Positions 35,368 to 42,788 of a stretch of 42,860 bases of DNA are shown piece after piece (the first letter of the stretch is position 1; each line of letters starts with the position of its first letter). This DNA comes from Cellulophaga baltica. GTDB lineage: Bacteria > Bacteroidota > Bacteroidia > Flavobacteriales > Flavobacteriaceae. Location of the stretch: positions 1 through 42,860 of the forward strand of contig NZ_FNBD01000019.1 of assembly GCF_900102165.1 (NCBI RefSeq). Direction: 5' to 3'. The position numbers were made by a program, and so were the translations under genes. The notes beneath the pieces were generated by a model, which ran no database searches, was not told the origin of the DNA, and worked only from the letters and a program-made list of their open reading frames with translations.

Positions 35368-36159
35368 GTGAAAATAGCGATAATAGGTTTTGGAAATATA
35401 GGTAAATATCTAGCAGAATGGATTTGTAATGAACCTTCTTTTGAATTGAGATATGTGGTGGCTAGAAAAGAAATTGATAAAGAATGTATTGATTTTAAAA
35501 TTGAACCTGTAAAATTCAGAAAAGAAGTTACGCCAGAATTGATAAATGATGTTGATATTATTATTGAATGTGCAACGAAAGAAGTGGTATCGCAATTATT
35601 AAAATTTGATGAAATAGATCGTACAGGTCTGAAACTAATTCTTATTAGTACGGGCGGGCTATACCAGAATAAAGCAGTTTTGAAAAAGCTGAAAAACTGT
35701 GAGGTGATACTACCAATAGGTGCAATTGCCGGATTGGATGCGATAAAAGCAGTTAATGATGATATTACGTCCATTAAATTAAAGACAACAAAACATCCTA
35801 AAAGTTTAGAAGGAGCACCGTTTTTTGACAATTCAGAGATTAACTTGGCTTCTATTAAAACTAGTCAGACTATTTGGGAAGGTGAAGTAAGTGAGGCCGT
35901 AAGTTTATTTCCTAAAAATATAAACGTTGCAGCAAGTATCTATTTTGCGTCTAAATGTGAAAATTTAAGAATAGAAATAGTTGCTGATCCTAATGCGACT
36001 AGCAACATGCATGAGATAACTTGTGAGGGCGATTTTGGAAAAATATACACCCGTACCGAGAATAAACCAAGTCTAGCTAACCCAAAAACAAGCTTTTTAG
36101 CCGTTAAAAGTGTAGCAAGTATTCTTAGAAATATGTATACGAATATTAAAATAAATTAA
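35368..36159 (+). CDS. nadX: L-aspartate dehydrogenase
   Basis: This is a 263-residue protein, the usual length for the family, with a GTG start (35368). An N-terminal Rossmann NAD(P)-binding motif is present (I-I-G-F-G-N-I-G, residues 5-12). Family-typical segments follow: E-C-A-T near 70, I-S-T-G-G-L near 92, L-P-I-G-A-I-A-G-L-D-A near 115, F-P-K-N-I-N-V-A-A-S-I near 190 and N-P-K-T-S-F-L-A near 245. The enzyme interconverts L-aspartate and oxaloacetate/ammonia using NAD(P), and in some bacteria it supplies iminoaspartate to NAD biosynthesis. No nadA or nadC lies nearby, so a catabolic or stand-alone role is equally possible. Confidence 0.85.
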   Translation: MKIAIIGFGNIGKYLAEWICNEPSFELRYVVARKEIDKECIDFKIEPVKFRKEVTPELINDVDIIIECATKEVVSQLLKFDEIDRTGLKLILISTGGLYQNKAVLKKLKNCEVILPIGAIAGLDAIKAVNDDITSIKLKTTKHPKSLEGAPFFDNSEINLASIKTSQTIWEGEVSEAVSLFPKNINVAASIYFASKCENLRIEIVADPNATSNMHEITCEGDFGKIYTRTENKPSLANPKTSFLAVKSVASILRNMYTNIKIN

Positions 36160-36160
36160 C

Positions 36161-36189
36161 GACTGTTCTGTTTAAAATGGAGAACCGTC
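36161..36189 (+). terminator. Possible terminator after nadX
   Basis: gactgttct (36161-36169) and agaaccgtc (36181-36189) pair at 8 of 9 positions with an 11-nt loop, directly after the stop codon. The following tract (ttatacat) is only weakly T-rich. Confidence 0.4.
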
Positions 36190-36571
36190 TTATACATCAA
36201 GATGGTTTAAAGATAATTTCGGACTTATTCCATAATTAAAATAGGTATGAGTTCGAAGTAGTCAAAGGTGTTGCAGTACTATTGGTTTTATCGATTTAGA
36301 ATTAAATTGATTTACGCTAACCACTATTACTATTGCAATGGATCATTAATTAGCAGAAACTTTAGAAGATTCTATATGCTGTTTATGCAGTAATAAGTGA
36401 TAGTAAAAGGTTACTTTCCAATACAGAGTTTTAATATTCATGTTTTACAGTACTTGAGAGCTGATGAGGTACAATAAGTATTGTTGATTAGTGAAATAAT
36501 TAACTTTTAAATAATACTCTTATTAAAATCATTATTACTTAACCTGGCTCTATGTCTTGCTAGATATTTTT
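36190..36571. other. AT-rich intergenic region
   Basis: It lies between the ends of two converging genes. No gene, RNA or repeat was recognised. Confidence 0.3.
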
Positions 36572-36973
36572 TCATACCTTTCTATTAAATTTATCTTCGC
36601 TTACTAGGGCGGTTTCAAACAGTATATCTGCTGGTGCAAACTTGAAATTACTTATATTTGAGATTGCCACCCATTTCATTTTATCATGATCTTTAAAAGC
36701 AATGTCTCCTGATACAATTTTACATTTATAAGATTTTAATTGTACCGTTTTTTCGGCATATTTACAGATGTTCTCCATAAAGAATTTACCAACCATCACA
36801 TCTACACCTAATTCTTCCTAAAGTTCTCTCTTAAGACAAAATTCAGGTGTTTCTCCTATTTCAATATTACCACCAGGAAATTCCCATAAACCTTCGAGGA
36901 GTTTACCTTCTTTTCTTCGGGCAATTAGTATTTTATTCTCGGATTCTATTATTCCTGCAGTTACTTTTATCAT
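36572..36973 (-). pseudogene. Nudix hydrolase gene broken by a stop codon inside the Nudix box
   Basis: Reading from ATG 36971-36973 gives a normal MutT-type Nudix start (V-T-A-G-I-I and K-I-L-I-A-R-R). The Nudix box follows (G-G-N-I-E-I-G-E, 7 residues, R-E-L, TAG, E-E-L-G-V). The TAG (36818-36820) is codon 52 and replaces the free x position of R-E-U-x-E-E. The frame stays open after it to a stop at 36572, giving 133 codons, about full length. A single C-to-T or A-to-T change (CAG or AAG to TAG) explains it. The family removes nucleoside diphosphate-linked groups (for example 8-oxo-dGTP or CTP analogues). Without suppression or restart at the ATG at 36797-36799, the product is inactive. Confidence 0.8.
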
Positions 36974-37002
36974 TGAGAGTTGTATAGTTATCTCTTTTAC
37001 TT

Positions 37003-37200
37003 TTATTTTTTACTATATAGAATTGCAGCTAAATGGAAAAGTGTTTTTGCTCCATGAGCTTTTTTTATGGCTTTTATTCTTTTCTCTACAGATGATACAG
37101 AACTAGGTGTAATATTTTTTTCAATAAAATGAGTTGAAATTTCTGGGGTTATATAACCCTTTGACAGTAGTTGTATTATTTTTTTGTCTACGTGATCCAT
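37003..37200 (-). CDS. Stand-alone LuxR/GerE-type HTH protein
   Basis: This is a 65-residue protein made only of a helix-turn-helix DNA-binding domain of the kind found at the end of flavobacterial response regulators: D-x-K-I-I-Q-L-L-S-K-G-Y-I-T-P-E-I, then S-V-S-S-V-E-K-R-I-K (recognition helix), then F-H-L-A-A-I-L. No receiver domain precedes it, and the frame begins at its own ATG. It is either a free-standing regulator or the remnant of a response regulator. It lies next to the broken Nudix gene and upstream of the IS110 element. Confidence 0.65.
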   Translation of the reverse strand: MDHVDKKIIQLLSKGYITPEISTHFIEKNITPSSVSSVEKRIKAIKKAHGAKTLFHLAAILYSKK

Positions 37201-37329
37201 AATTTTATATGCTTATTTTATAATTTCAAAAAACCAGGTTTGTAACTATGTCAGTTTTTGTAAGAAAAAAATATCTTTTGTTAATTTCCAATTCTCTAAA
37301 GTATGTTCATTATGGGACATGGTTCACAC

Positions 37330-37514
37330 AACGTTTAGAATATGGCAAGTAGGGCAGTAGAAAGCGATAAACTTTCAGGTTTGCACTGAGCCAAAGCGTT
37401 GTATTTTGTTTTAATTTATTCATTCTTAAAAGCCAAATCAACGATTTGGCGGTTTTTGTAAATAGCATTGAACTTGCCTAAACCAATAAACGCCCTATTT
37501 GCTATATACAAATT
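37330..37514 (+). repeat. Palindromic attC-like repeat, copy 1 (left part, interrupted by IS110)
   Basis: The left arm (37330-37355, starting aacgttta) and the right arm (37492-37514 plus gtt at 38809-38811) are reverse complements at 20 of 26 positions, but only when the IS110 element between 37514 and 38809 is removed. The interior shares aaactttc, gagccaaa and the tagggc/gccct inner arms with copies 2 and 3. This copy is longer and more diverged. A 64-codon minus-strand frame inside it is not considered a gene. Confidence 0.6.
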
Positions 37515-37723
37515 AAGTTTGATTCTTAGTAAATTGTTGCTATAACTAGAAAGAACAAAAGAGAGAATTAAGGTTAGTATACACGGTGAAGCTTTAGACT
37601 TCGACAACATTGATAATCCTCTCTCTTTTACTACTTAAATCACGTTCAGTTCTGTGAGACTTTAGATCTCGTTTTCAAGTTGTTGTGAGCAGAAGTAGCT
37701 AGTTCTTTCATAAAACATTTCTT
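37515..37723 (+). ncRNA. Candidate bridge RNA region of the IS110 element
   Basis: The long left non-coding end precedes the transposase ATG, where elements of the IS110 group encode their bridge RNA. gagagaatta (37561) can pair with taatcctctctc (37613-37624), enclosing a small hairpin gaag-ctttaga-cttc (37588-37602). A second hairpin gaga-ctttaga-tctc (37656-37670) has the identical 7-nt loop. Two loops fit the target-binding/donor-binding layout. Ends and pairing are unproven. Confidence 0.4.
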
Positions 37724-38692
37724 ATGAATAAATATAAAGAAACTTTTGGAGTTGACATCAGTAAAGATGTCTTTGATGTACATGGTAGTAACCAAGGTCA
37801 TGACCAGTATAAGAATGATGAAATTGGATTTAAGAAATTCCTTAAGGAATTACCCAAAAGTTCATTGGTCGTTATGGAAGCTACCGGTTATTATCATTAC
37901 AGACTTGCACAGTTTCTTTACAAAAATGAAGTAGTAGTTTCAGTAGTAAACCCATTATCTATAAAGCGGTTCATTCAAATGAAACTGGCAAAGGTGAAAA
38001 CGGACAAAAGCGATGCCAAGGCTATATGTGAATATGCCCTGATCAACGAGGTTCCTATTTACAATGCTTTGACGGATACCCAGAGTGAGTGTCTACAGTT
38101 GTTCCGGTTATTGGATGCCTATTTAAAACAACGAACGGCAACCAAGAACAAAATACATGGGGAAGCGGTTTTAGGTATACCCTCAAAGTTTGTTTATCGT
38201 TCGTTGATACGCAACAAGAAGCAGCTCAATAAAGAAGTAACGGCAATCGAATCAAAGATTCTATCATTAGTGAAAGAGGACCAACAAGAGCAATTGACCT
38301 TGTTGACGTCAATACCTGGTATAGGGCAAAAGACCGCATTGTTCCTAATAGTGGTCACTGATGGTTTCAGTAAGTTTGAAACGGCATCACAGCTTTGTAG
38401 TTATGTAGGTATAACGCCAACGATACGAGAGTCGGGGAGCAGCGTAAGAGGTCGAGCGAGAATAAGTAAGGTCGGTAATAGAAAGCTTCGTAATCTATTG
38501 TTTCTATGTTCTTTCAATGCCTGTAAACACAACAAGGCATGCAGAGAGGTATATGAGCGAATCGTGAACAAAGGGAAGAGCAAGAAACTGGCACTGATAG
38601 CAGTTGCTAACAAACTACTTAAACAGTCCTTTGCTATCGCAAAATCTGGCAGACCCTATGATGAAGCTTATGTTTCTGTATTACCTAAATAA
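37724..38692 (+). CDS. IS110-family transposase (DEDD-Ser recombinase)
   Basis: This is a 322-residue protein, family-typical length. The N-terminal DEDD RuvC-like domain (DEDD_Tnp_IS110) has F-G-V-D-I-S-K-D (Asp near 11), V-V-M-E-A-T-G (Glu near 53) and K-T-D-K-S-D-A-K-A-I (two Asp near 97-100). The C-terminal Transposase_20 domain is at about 195-285 (S-I-P-G-I-G-Q-K-T-A), followed by the Ser-bearing S-S-V-R-G-R-A-R-I-S-K-V-G-N segment. It catalyses site-specific recombination of the element guided by a bridge RNA. The frame is intact, so the element may be active. Confidence 0.95.
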   Translation: MNKYKETFGVDISKDVFDVHGSNQGHDQYKNDEIGFKKFLKELPKSSLVVMEATGYYHYRLAQFLYKNEVVVSVVNPLSIKRFIQMKLAKVKTDKSDAKAICEYALINEVPIYNALTDTQSECLQLFRLLDAYLKQRTATKNKIHGEAVLGIPSKFVYRSLIRNKKQLNKEVTAIESKILSLVKEDQQEQLTLLTSIPGIGQKTALFLIVVTDGFSKFETASQLCSYVGITPTIRESGSSVRGRARISKVGNRKLRNLLFLCSFNACKHNKACREVYERIVNKGKSKKLALIAVANKLLKQSFAIAKSGRPYDEAYVSVLPK

Positions 38693-38808
38693 ATAGGGAA
38701 TAAACCGAATAAAAAAAGCTCAAGAATCTGTTTTTTGAATTTATGAGCCTAGAATAATAGTGTCTCAGATTAAGGAAGAATTTACTTGTTTTTTTACCTC
38801 AGTTCTTT

Positions 38809-38819
38809 GTTAGCGGTAG
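38809..38819 (+). repeat. Right remainder of repeat copy 1
   Basis: gttagcggtag directly follows the IS110 element. It matches gttggcggtag, the right end of copy 2 (41531-41541), at 10 of 11 positions. Confidence 0.55.
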
Positions 38820-38850
38820 TCCTTTCTACGTATATTTCTGTGTGAAAAAG

Positions 38851-39303
38851 CTATATAATATCTTCGCTAAGTTCAATTGTATTTCCAAAAGGGTCAGAAA
38901 AAAATGCAACACTTTTTCCGATAGCTGGAACTTTAAAACAGCGCACAGGTATTACATTTCTTTCACTTAGCTCTTTCAAAGTTAACTCCAAATTTTCTAC
39001 ATTAAAACATAAATGGTCGTAACCTATTTGCAAATCCTTGTAATCATTAGCCTTAATACCTTTTACACCAAGAATTTCTATCAGAAAATTATTGTCATTT
39101 GGTGGTGCAATGAATGCGAGTTGAATTTCGCCAACTTCCCATTCACGAATTAATCTGAAGTCAAGTTTATCTTTATACCATTTTATAATAGCATCATATT
39201 CTGTAGTCCGAATTGCTACGTGTCCTGCTTTTAAGTCTTTAAATTGGCTTGCGGTATTTTTATCTGAATATGATAAAGGTCTAATTTTGTTTTCCATTTT
39301 CAA
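38851..39303 (-). CDS. VOC-family (glyoxalase/bleomycin resistance-like) protein
   Basis: This is a 150-residue protein with two beta-alpha-beta-beta-beta units of the vicinal oxygen chelate fold. The first opens at G-H-V-A-I-R-T-T-E-Y-D (about residue 27, metal-ligand His) and includes W-Y-K-D-K-L-D-F-R-L-I. The second has Y-D-H-L-C-F-N-V near 93 and F-F-S-D-P-F-G-N-T-I-E-L-S near 133 (metal-ligand Glu). The family includes glyoxalases, dioxygenases and drug-binding proteins; the activity cannot be assigned. It lies 51 nt downstream of the AraC gene on the same strand. Confidence 0.88.
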   Translation of the reverse strand: MKMENKIRPLSYSDKNTASQFKDLKAGHVAIRTTEYDAIIKWYKDKLDFRLIREWEVGEIQLAFIAPPNDNNFLIEILGVKGIKANDYKDLQIGYDHLCFNVENLELTLKELSERNVIPVRCFKVPAIGKSVAFFSDPFGNTIELSEDII

Positions 39304-39354
39304 TGATTTTTATTTTAATTGAGTATCCGTAAAATTCTCTACAAAGCTCTGCAT

Positions 39355-40266
39355 TTAGTTAAAGGATTGTCTAAATTCCATTGGTGACAAGTTTGTCTTT
39401 TTCTTAAAAAGTTTACTAAAAGATTGCGAATGCTCAAATCCTAATTTATAGGCAATTTCACTAATGGAAAGTTCTGTTGTAGATAGTTTTTCCTTGGCTT
39501 TCTCAATAAGTCTGTTATGAATGTGTTGCTGTGCATTTTGCCCTGTAAGTGTACGTAACATATCACTTAAATAACTTGAAGACATATTTAAATGCTCCGA
39601 AAGGTATTGAACAGAAGGTATTCCTTCCACAACCGTTTTTTCATCATTGAAACAATCATCTAAAAGCGTTTCCAACTTCTGTAGTAAATCATTATGTACC
39701 GCCTTTCTTGTTAGGAATTGACGCTTGTAAAATCGGTTACTGTAATTCAACAATAATTCGAGTTGTGAGATTATAATATCTTGGCTAAAATCATCAATTC
39801 TGCTTTGTAATTCATCATCAATTATTTTAAAGATTGAAAATATCGTGTCCTTTTCTTTGTCAGATATATGCAATGCTTCGTTAGTTGCATAAGAGAAAAA
39901 ACCATATTGCTTTATTTTAATTACTAATGGATAGGTCAAGAAAAAATCTGGATGAATAAGCAATAAATAGCCTGTACTCTCAACATTATGAGCTTCAAAT
40001 ATTTGATTAGGTGCTGTATATACCAAGCCACCTTCTCCAAAATCATAATAGTTTTGCCCATATTTTGCTTGACCGCAAAGATTGGACTTATATGAGATTT
40101 TGTAAAAATTAAGAATAAATGAATAGCCTAAATCTTCTTCTACGATTTTTATATCTTTAATATCAATAAAACTTATCAATGGGTGCAAGGGCTTTGGTAA
40201 ACCCAGCATTCTATGAAAAGCTGATAGAGAGTCAAATTTTCGAAAAGTATTTTCTGCTTTTTTCAT
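39355..40266 (-). CDS. AraC-family transcriptional regulator
   Basis: This is a 303-residue protein. The N-terminal ligand-sensing domain (about 1-190) is of the cupin type. The C-terminal AraC HTH domain spans about 200-303, with two helix-turn-helices: L-S-E-H-L-N-M-S-S-S-Y-L-S-D-M-L-R near 225, and I-S-E-I-A-Y-K-L-G-F-E-H-S-Q-S-F-S-K-L-F-K-K near 275, ending in S-P-M-E-F-R-Q-S. It probably controls the flanking NmrA-like gene (107 nt upstream) and the VOC gene (51 nt downstream). All three point the same way, which is less usual than a divergent arrangement for AraC regulators. Confidence 0.92.
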   Translation of the reverse strand: MKKAENTFRKFDSLSAFHRMLGLPKPLHPLISFIDIKDIKIVEEDLGYSFILNFYKISYKSNLCGQAKYGQNYYDFGEGGLVYTAPNQIFEAHNVESTGYLLLIHPDFFLTYPLVIKIKQYGFFSYATNEALHISDKEKDTIFSIFKIIDDELQSRIDDFSQDIIISQLELLLNYSNRFYKRQFLTRKAVHNDLLQKLETLLDDCFNDEKTVVEGIPSVQYLSEHLNMSSSYLSDMLRTLTGQNAQQHIHNRLIEKAKEKLSTTELSISEIAYKLGFEHSQSFSKLFKKKTNLSPMEFRQSFN

Positions 40267-40373
40267 AGTATAAATTTATAAAATCTTTATTAAATATTTT
40301 CACCAAGGACATTCTCCGATCTTTGGGTTTTGTTCTTCGCTGATAAATTTTCCCGTTGGCATATTTTTCCCTA

Positions 40374-41273
40374 TCAATGCATATATGCCAACGCAAATTC
40401 TTTAGCAAAATCTGCCAATTTTACTTTACCCAATATTGGTTTGTTTTGGTTGTAGTCTTCATATAATGTACCATCTCCCTGTACTGCTTGCATTTCCACA
40501 AGTCCTTTGGCAGCTTGTGCATTCATTCCTGTAGACATCATACCATCGAGCATTTGTTCGTCCGTTATTGACTGCCATTTCAATTCTGGTTTTCCTATGG
40601 CATTTCCTAAAGCTTCTGCTATTTCGTTTGGTGAGATTTCATCGCTTGCAATATATCTAACTGTTCTTCCTCCAAAAGGGCTTTCCATTTCCTCTGCTAT
40701 GGCAGTTGCAATATCCATAGGTGAAACCCAGGGTTCTTTTTGGTCGCCACCGTAGTTTGAGATGATTACGCCTTTATCTTTTACGCTTTGGACTGACCTC
40801 AATAGATTGGTGTAAAAACCAGATGGACGCATTACTTTAATGGACACATCCGTTGGTAATTGTTTAAGAATGTTTTCTATATTATAGTGGAATATAAGAT
40901 TGCCATTGCCCGAATCTTTGTCAGCACCAATAGAGCTTAATTCAATTACCTTTTTTACGCCTGCTCGCTCTATCGCGGTTTTGTAGTTTTTACCGAGTTG
41001 TGTCATTTCTTCCACGATGTCGATATTCGGGTCAAAGAAACTTTGATTTCCGAGAGTAGCCATAACATAAACTATGTCTGCTCCTTGAAATGTTTCCGAA
41101 AGAAAATCAACATCTTCCATTGTTCCAATTGCAGCCTTTGCACCTAATGCAGCAATATCTTTTTGTCTTTCCGTTTTACTGCTAATAACAGTAATAGAAT
41201 GTCCGTTTTTAACCAACTTTTGTGTGAGCGGTTTGCCTATGTTCCCTAGAGAACCTGTAAGTACGATATTCAT
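40374..41273 (-). CDS. NmrA-like NAD(P)-binding protein
   Basis: This is a 299-residue protein. The N-terminal Rossmann motif is L-T-G-S-L-G-N-I-G-K-P-L (TGxxGxxG, residues 5-12). It then has A-D-I-V-Y-V-M-A-T-L near 70, V-I-E-L-S-S-I-G-A near 109, M-R-P-S-G-F-Y near 148 and a substrate domain with P-W-V-S-P-M-D-I-A near 185. These are the marks of the atypical SDR/NmrA family, members of which act as NAD(P)H:quinone oxidoreductases or redox sensors. Paired with the AraC regulator, it resembles oxidative or quinone stress loci (inference). Confidence 0.88.
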   Translation of the reverse strand: MNIVLTGSLGNIGKPLTQKLVKNGHSITVISSKTERQKDIAALGAKAAIGTMEDVDFLSETFQGADIVYVMATLGNQSFFDPNIDIVEEMTQLGKNYKTAIERAGVKKVIELSSIGADKDSGNGNLIFHYNIENILKQLPTDVSIKVMRPSGFYTNLLRSVQSVKDKGVIISNYGGDQKEPWVSPMDIATAIAEEMESPFGGRTVRYIASDEISPNEIAEALGNAIGKPELKWQSITDEQMLDGMMSTGMNAQAAKGLVEMQAVQGDGTLYEDYNQNKPILGKVKLADFAKEFALAYMH

Positions 41274-41403
41274 ATTTCTTATTGTTTATTTGAAATACAA
41301 AGGTCGTAGGATGGAATTCTACGAATTTAGTCTAATTGAGGACTTATGTAGTCAGAATGATAAAATTTCCGAATTTGACGGTTGTTTCGGTGGTTTTTTT
41401 GAT

Positions 41404-41540
41404 TACCGCTAACGGTTAGTATATGAAAAGTAGGCGATTTTGAAGCACCAAATTTTCGGTTAAGCATAAACTTTGATAAGAGCCAAAACTTTTGATTTTA
41501 TTAATGTTTCGCCTATTTTTTATATATATTGTTGGCGGTA
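41404..41540 (+). repeat. Palindromic attC-like repeat, copy 2 (intact)
   Basis: Begins taccgctaacgg and ends attgttggcggta. The outer ends are reverse complements at 9 of 10 positions, and the inner arms gtaggcga and tcgccta also pair. The first 129 nt align without gaps to copy 3 (42660-42788) with about 15 differences (88% identity). The outer ends do not fit the strict attC consensus (RYYYAAC...GTTRRRY). The site separates the NmrA/AraC/VOC group from the serine hydrolase gene. Confidence 0.8.
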
Positions 41541-41544
41541 GTTA

Positions 41545-42630
41545 TTATTCCACAAGGCTACTGTTTAATACTATTTTTCGAATTTCTTTTTCAAAATAAT
41601 AAACAATATCAATATCTCTGTTATATGTATTCTCCAATATTATAACATCCAATTGCTTCTCTGGCATATAAAATTTGAGATTTACAAATCCAATCCCTCT
41701 TCCTGCGTGTCCAATATATTTATAGGGTTCATTTTCATTTATATTAACTCCATAACCGTAATTGGAATCTTTATCGCTAAATGTATAATCAGAATCAACA
41801 ACCTTCGAATTTACCATTAATTCATAGGTCTCTGGTTTCAGAATTTCTCCATTGTGCAGTTTTGTGTCCCATATATTTAAGTCGTGAGCATTAGAAATTA
41901 TACCACCTGCAGGAACAAAGTTCGACCAAGATTCCTGTGAGAAATTTAGGTTTTTAAAATCAACTACTTCTATGGTGTCATTCGAAATCCAATACCCATT
42001 TGAAAGTTGAGAATTAGTTTTGTTAGGAACATAGCAATAGGTATTTTTCATTCCAATTTTTTTGAACAATGTGTTTGCAATTTCAGTATATTTTTTCCCG
42101 GTTGTTTTCTCAAGTATTTTTCCTAACAAGCCATATGCAGGATTACTATAGTGAAAGCCAGTACCGGCTTTAAAGGCTAAAGGCTCTTCTATGCCTACGA
42201 CTCCAGAAGACATATTCAATAATTGATTTACAGTTACAGTATCCGCCCAAGACTGATTTAAATCCGGCAAATACTCTCTAATCGGATTTTCTAATTTTAT
42301 GTTTCCAGATTCAACCTCCTTTAAGATTAGAGCTGCTGTTATCTGCTTACTGTTGGATTGGATTCGGAAATTATCATTTAAGCTAATTGGTGTTTTCTTT
42401 TCAAAATCTGAAAATCCATATTCTTTTGAATACCTAGTTTCTCCATTTTGAGTTATTAGTACAATACCATTAAATTTTCTTGGATTTGTAGTTAATATTA
42501 GGCTGTCTAATTTAGCAGAATAGTCATCTGCAATTGGTTTTTTACTTTCGCTATTTGTTTTGTCCTTATCACCACAACTTAAAATGAAGAAGACAAATAC
42601 AAGAATTGAGATGCTAAAGGTATATTTCAT
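41545..42630 (-). CDS. Lipoprotein serine hydrolase (beta-lactamase family fold)
   Basis: This is a 361-residue protein. Lipobox I-L-S-C places the lipidated Cys at residue 19. The three active-site motifs of PF00144 are present: S92-N-S-K95 (SxxK), Y161-S-N163 (YxN) and G-H-A-G near 317 (HxG, esterase/DD-peptidase-like). So it is probably an active D-aminopeptidase or esterase-like enzyme in the periplasm or on the surface. It is the only gene between repeat copies 2 and 3, ending 5 nt from one and starting 29 nt from the other: a cassette-like unit. It is not a close paralogue of the 491-residue hydrolase at 2831, which has TPRs and K-S-G in place of H-x-G. Confidence 0.9.
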   Translation of the reverse strand: MKYTFSISILVFVFFILSCGDKDKTNSESKKPIADDYSAKLDSLILTTNPRKFNGIVLITQNGETRYSKEYGFSDFEKKTPISLNDNFRIQSNSKQITAALILKEVESGNIKLENPIREYLPDLNQSWADTVTVNQLLNMSSGVVGIEEPLAFKAGTGFHYSNPAYGLLGKILEKTTGKKYTEIANTLFKKIGMKNTYCYVPNKTNSQLSNGYWISNDTIEVVDFKNLNFSQESWSNFVPAGGIISNAHDLNIWDTKLHNGEILKPETYELMVNSKVVDSDYTFSDKDSNYGYGVNINENEPYKYIGHAGRGIGFVNLKFYMPEKQLDVIILENTYNRDIDIVYYFEKEIRKIVLNSSLVE

Positions 42631-42659
42631 TTATATTCTATTTATAATTTTGTTCTAAT

Positions 42660-42788
42660 TACCGCCAACGGTAAGTATATGAAAAGTAGGCGATTTCGAA
42701 GCACTAAACTTTCGGTTAAGCACAAACTTTGATCCGAGCCAAAACCCTTGAACTTATTACTGTTCCGCCTATTTTTTATATACATTGT
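42660..42788 (+). repeat. Palindromic attC-like repeat, copy 3 (interrupted by a group II intron)
   Basis: This is 129 nt matching copy 2 base for base in length, with about 15 differences. It stops at attgt, where copy 2 continues with tggcggta. From there the sequence changes to the 5' end of a group II intron. The missing end of the right arm should lie beyond the intron, outside the window. Confidence 0.78.

Larger units (their letters stand above)
37515..38808 (+). mobile_element. IS110-family insertion sequence
   Basis: About 1.29 kb, containing one transposase gene, a 209-nt left non-coding end and a 116-nt right end. The boundaries are inferred from the host repeat: tatatacaaatt on the left and gttagcggtag on the right become contiguous and match intact copies (tatatattgttggcggta) when 37515-38808 is removed. 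No terminal inverted repeats are obvious, as expected for IS110. The exact ends may shift by 1-3 nt because of shared T residues. Confidence 0.75.

Noticed and set aside
37416..37610. A 64-codon minus-strand open frame upstream of the IS110 transposase
   Set aside because: It spans the boundary between the palindromic repeat and the IS end, has no family resemblance, and its composition is explained by those elements.
41404..42788. Classical integron attC sites with an IntI integrase
   Set aside because: The repeat ends do not match RYYYAAC/GTTRRRY and no integrase gene is present; only an analogy is claimed.
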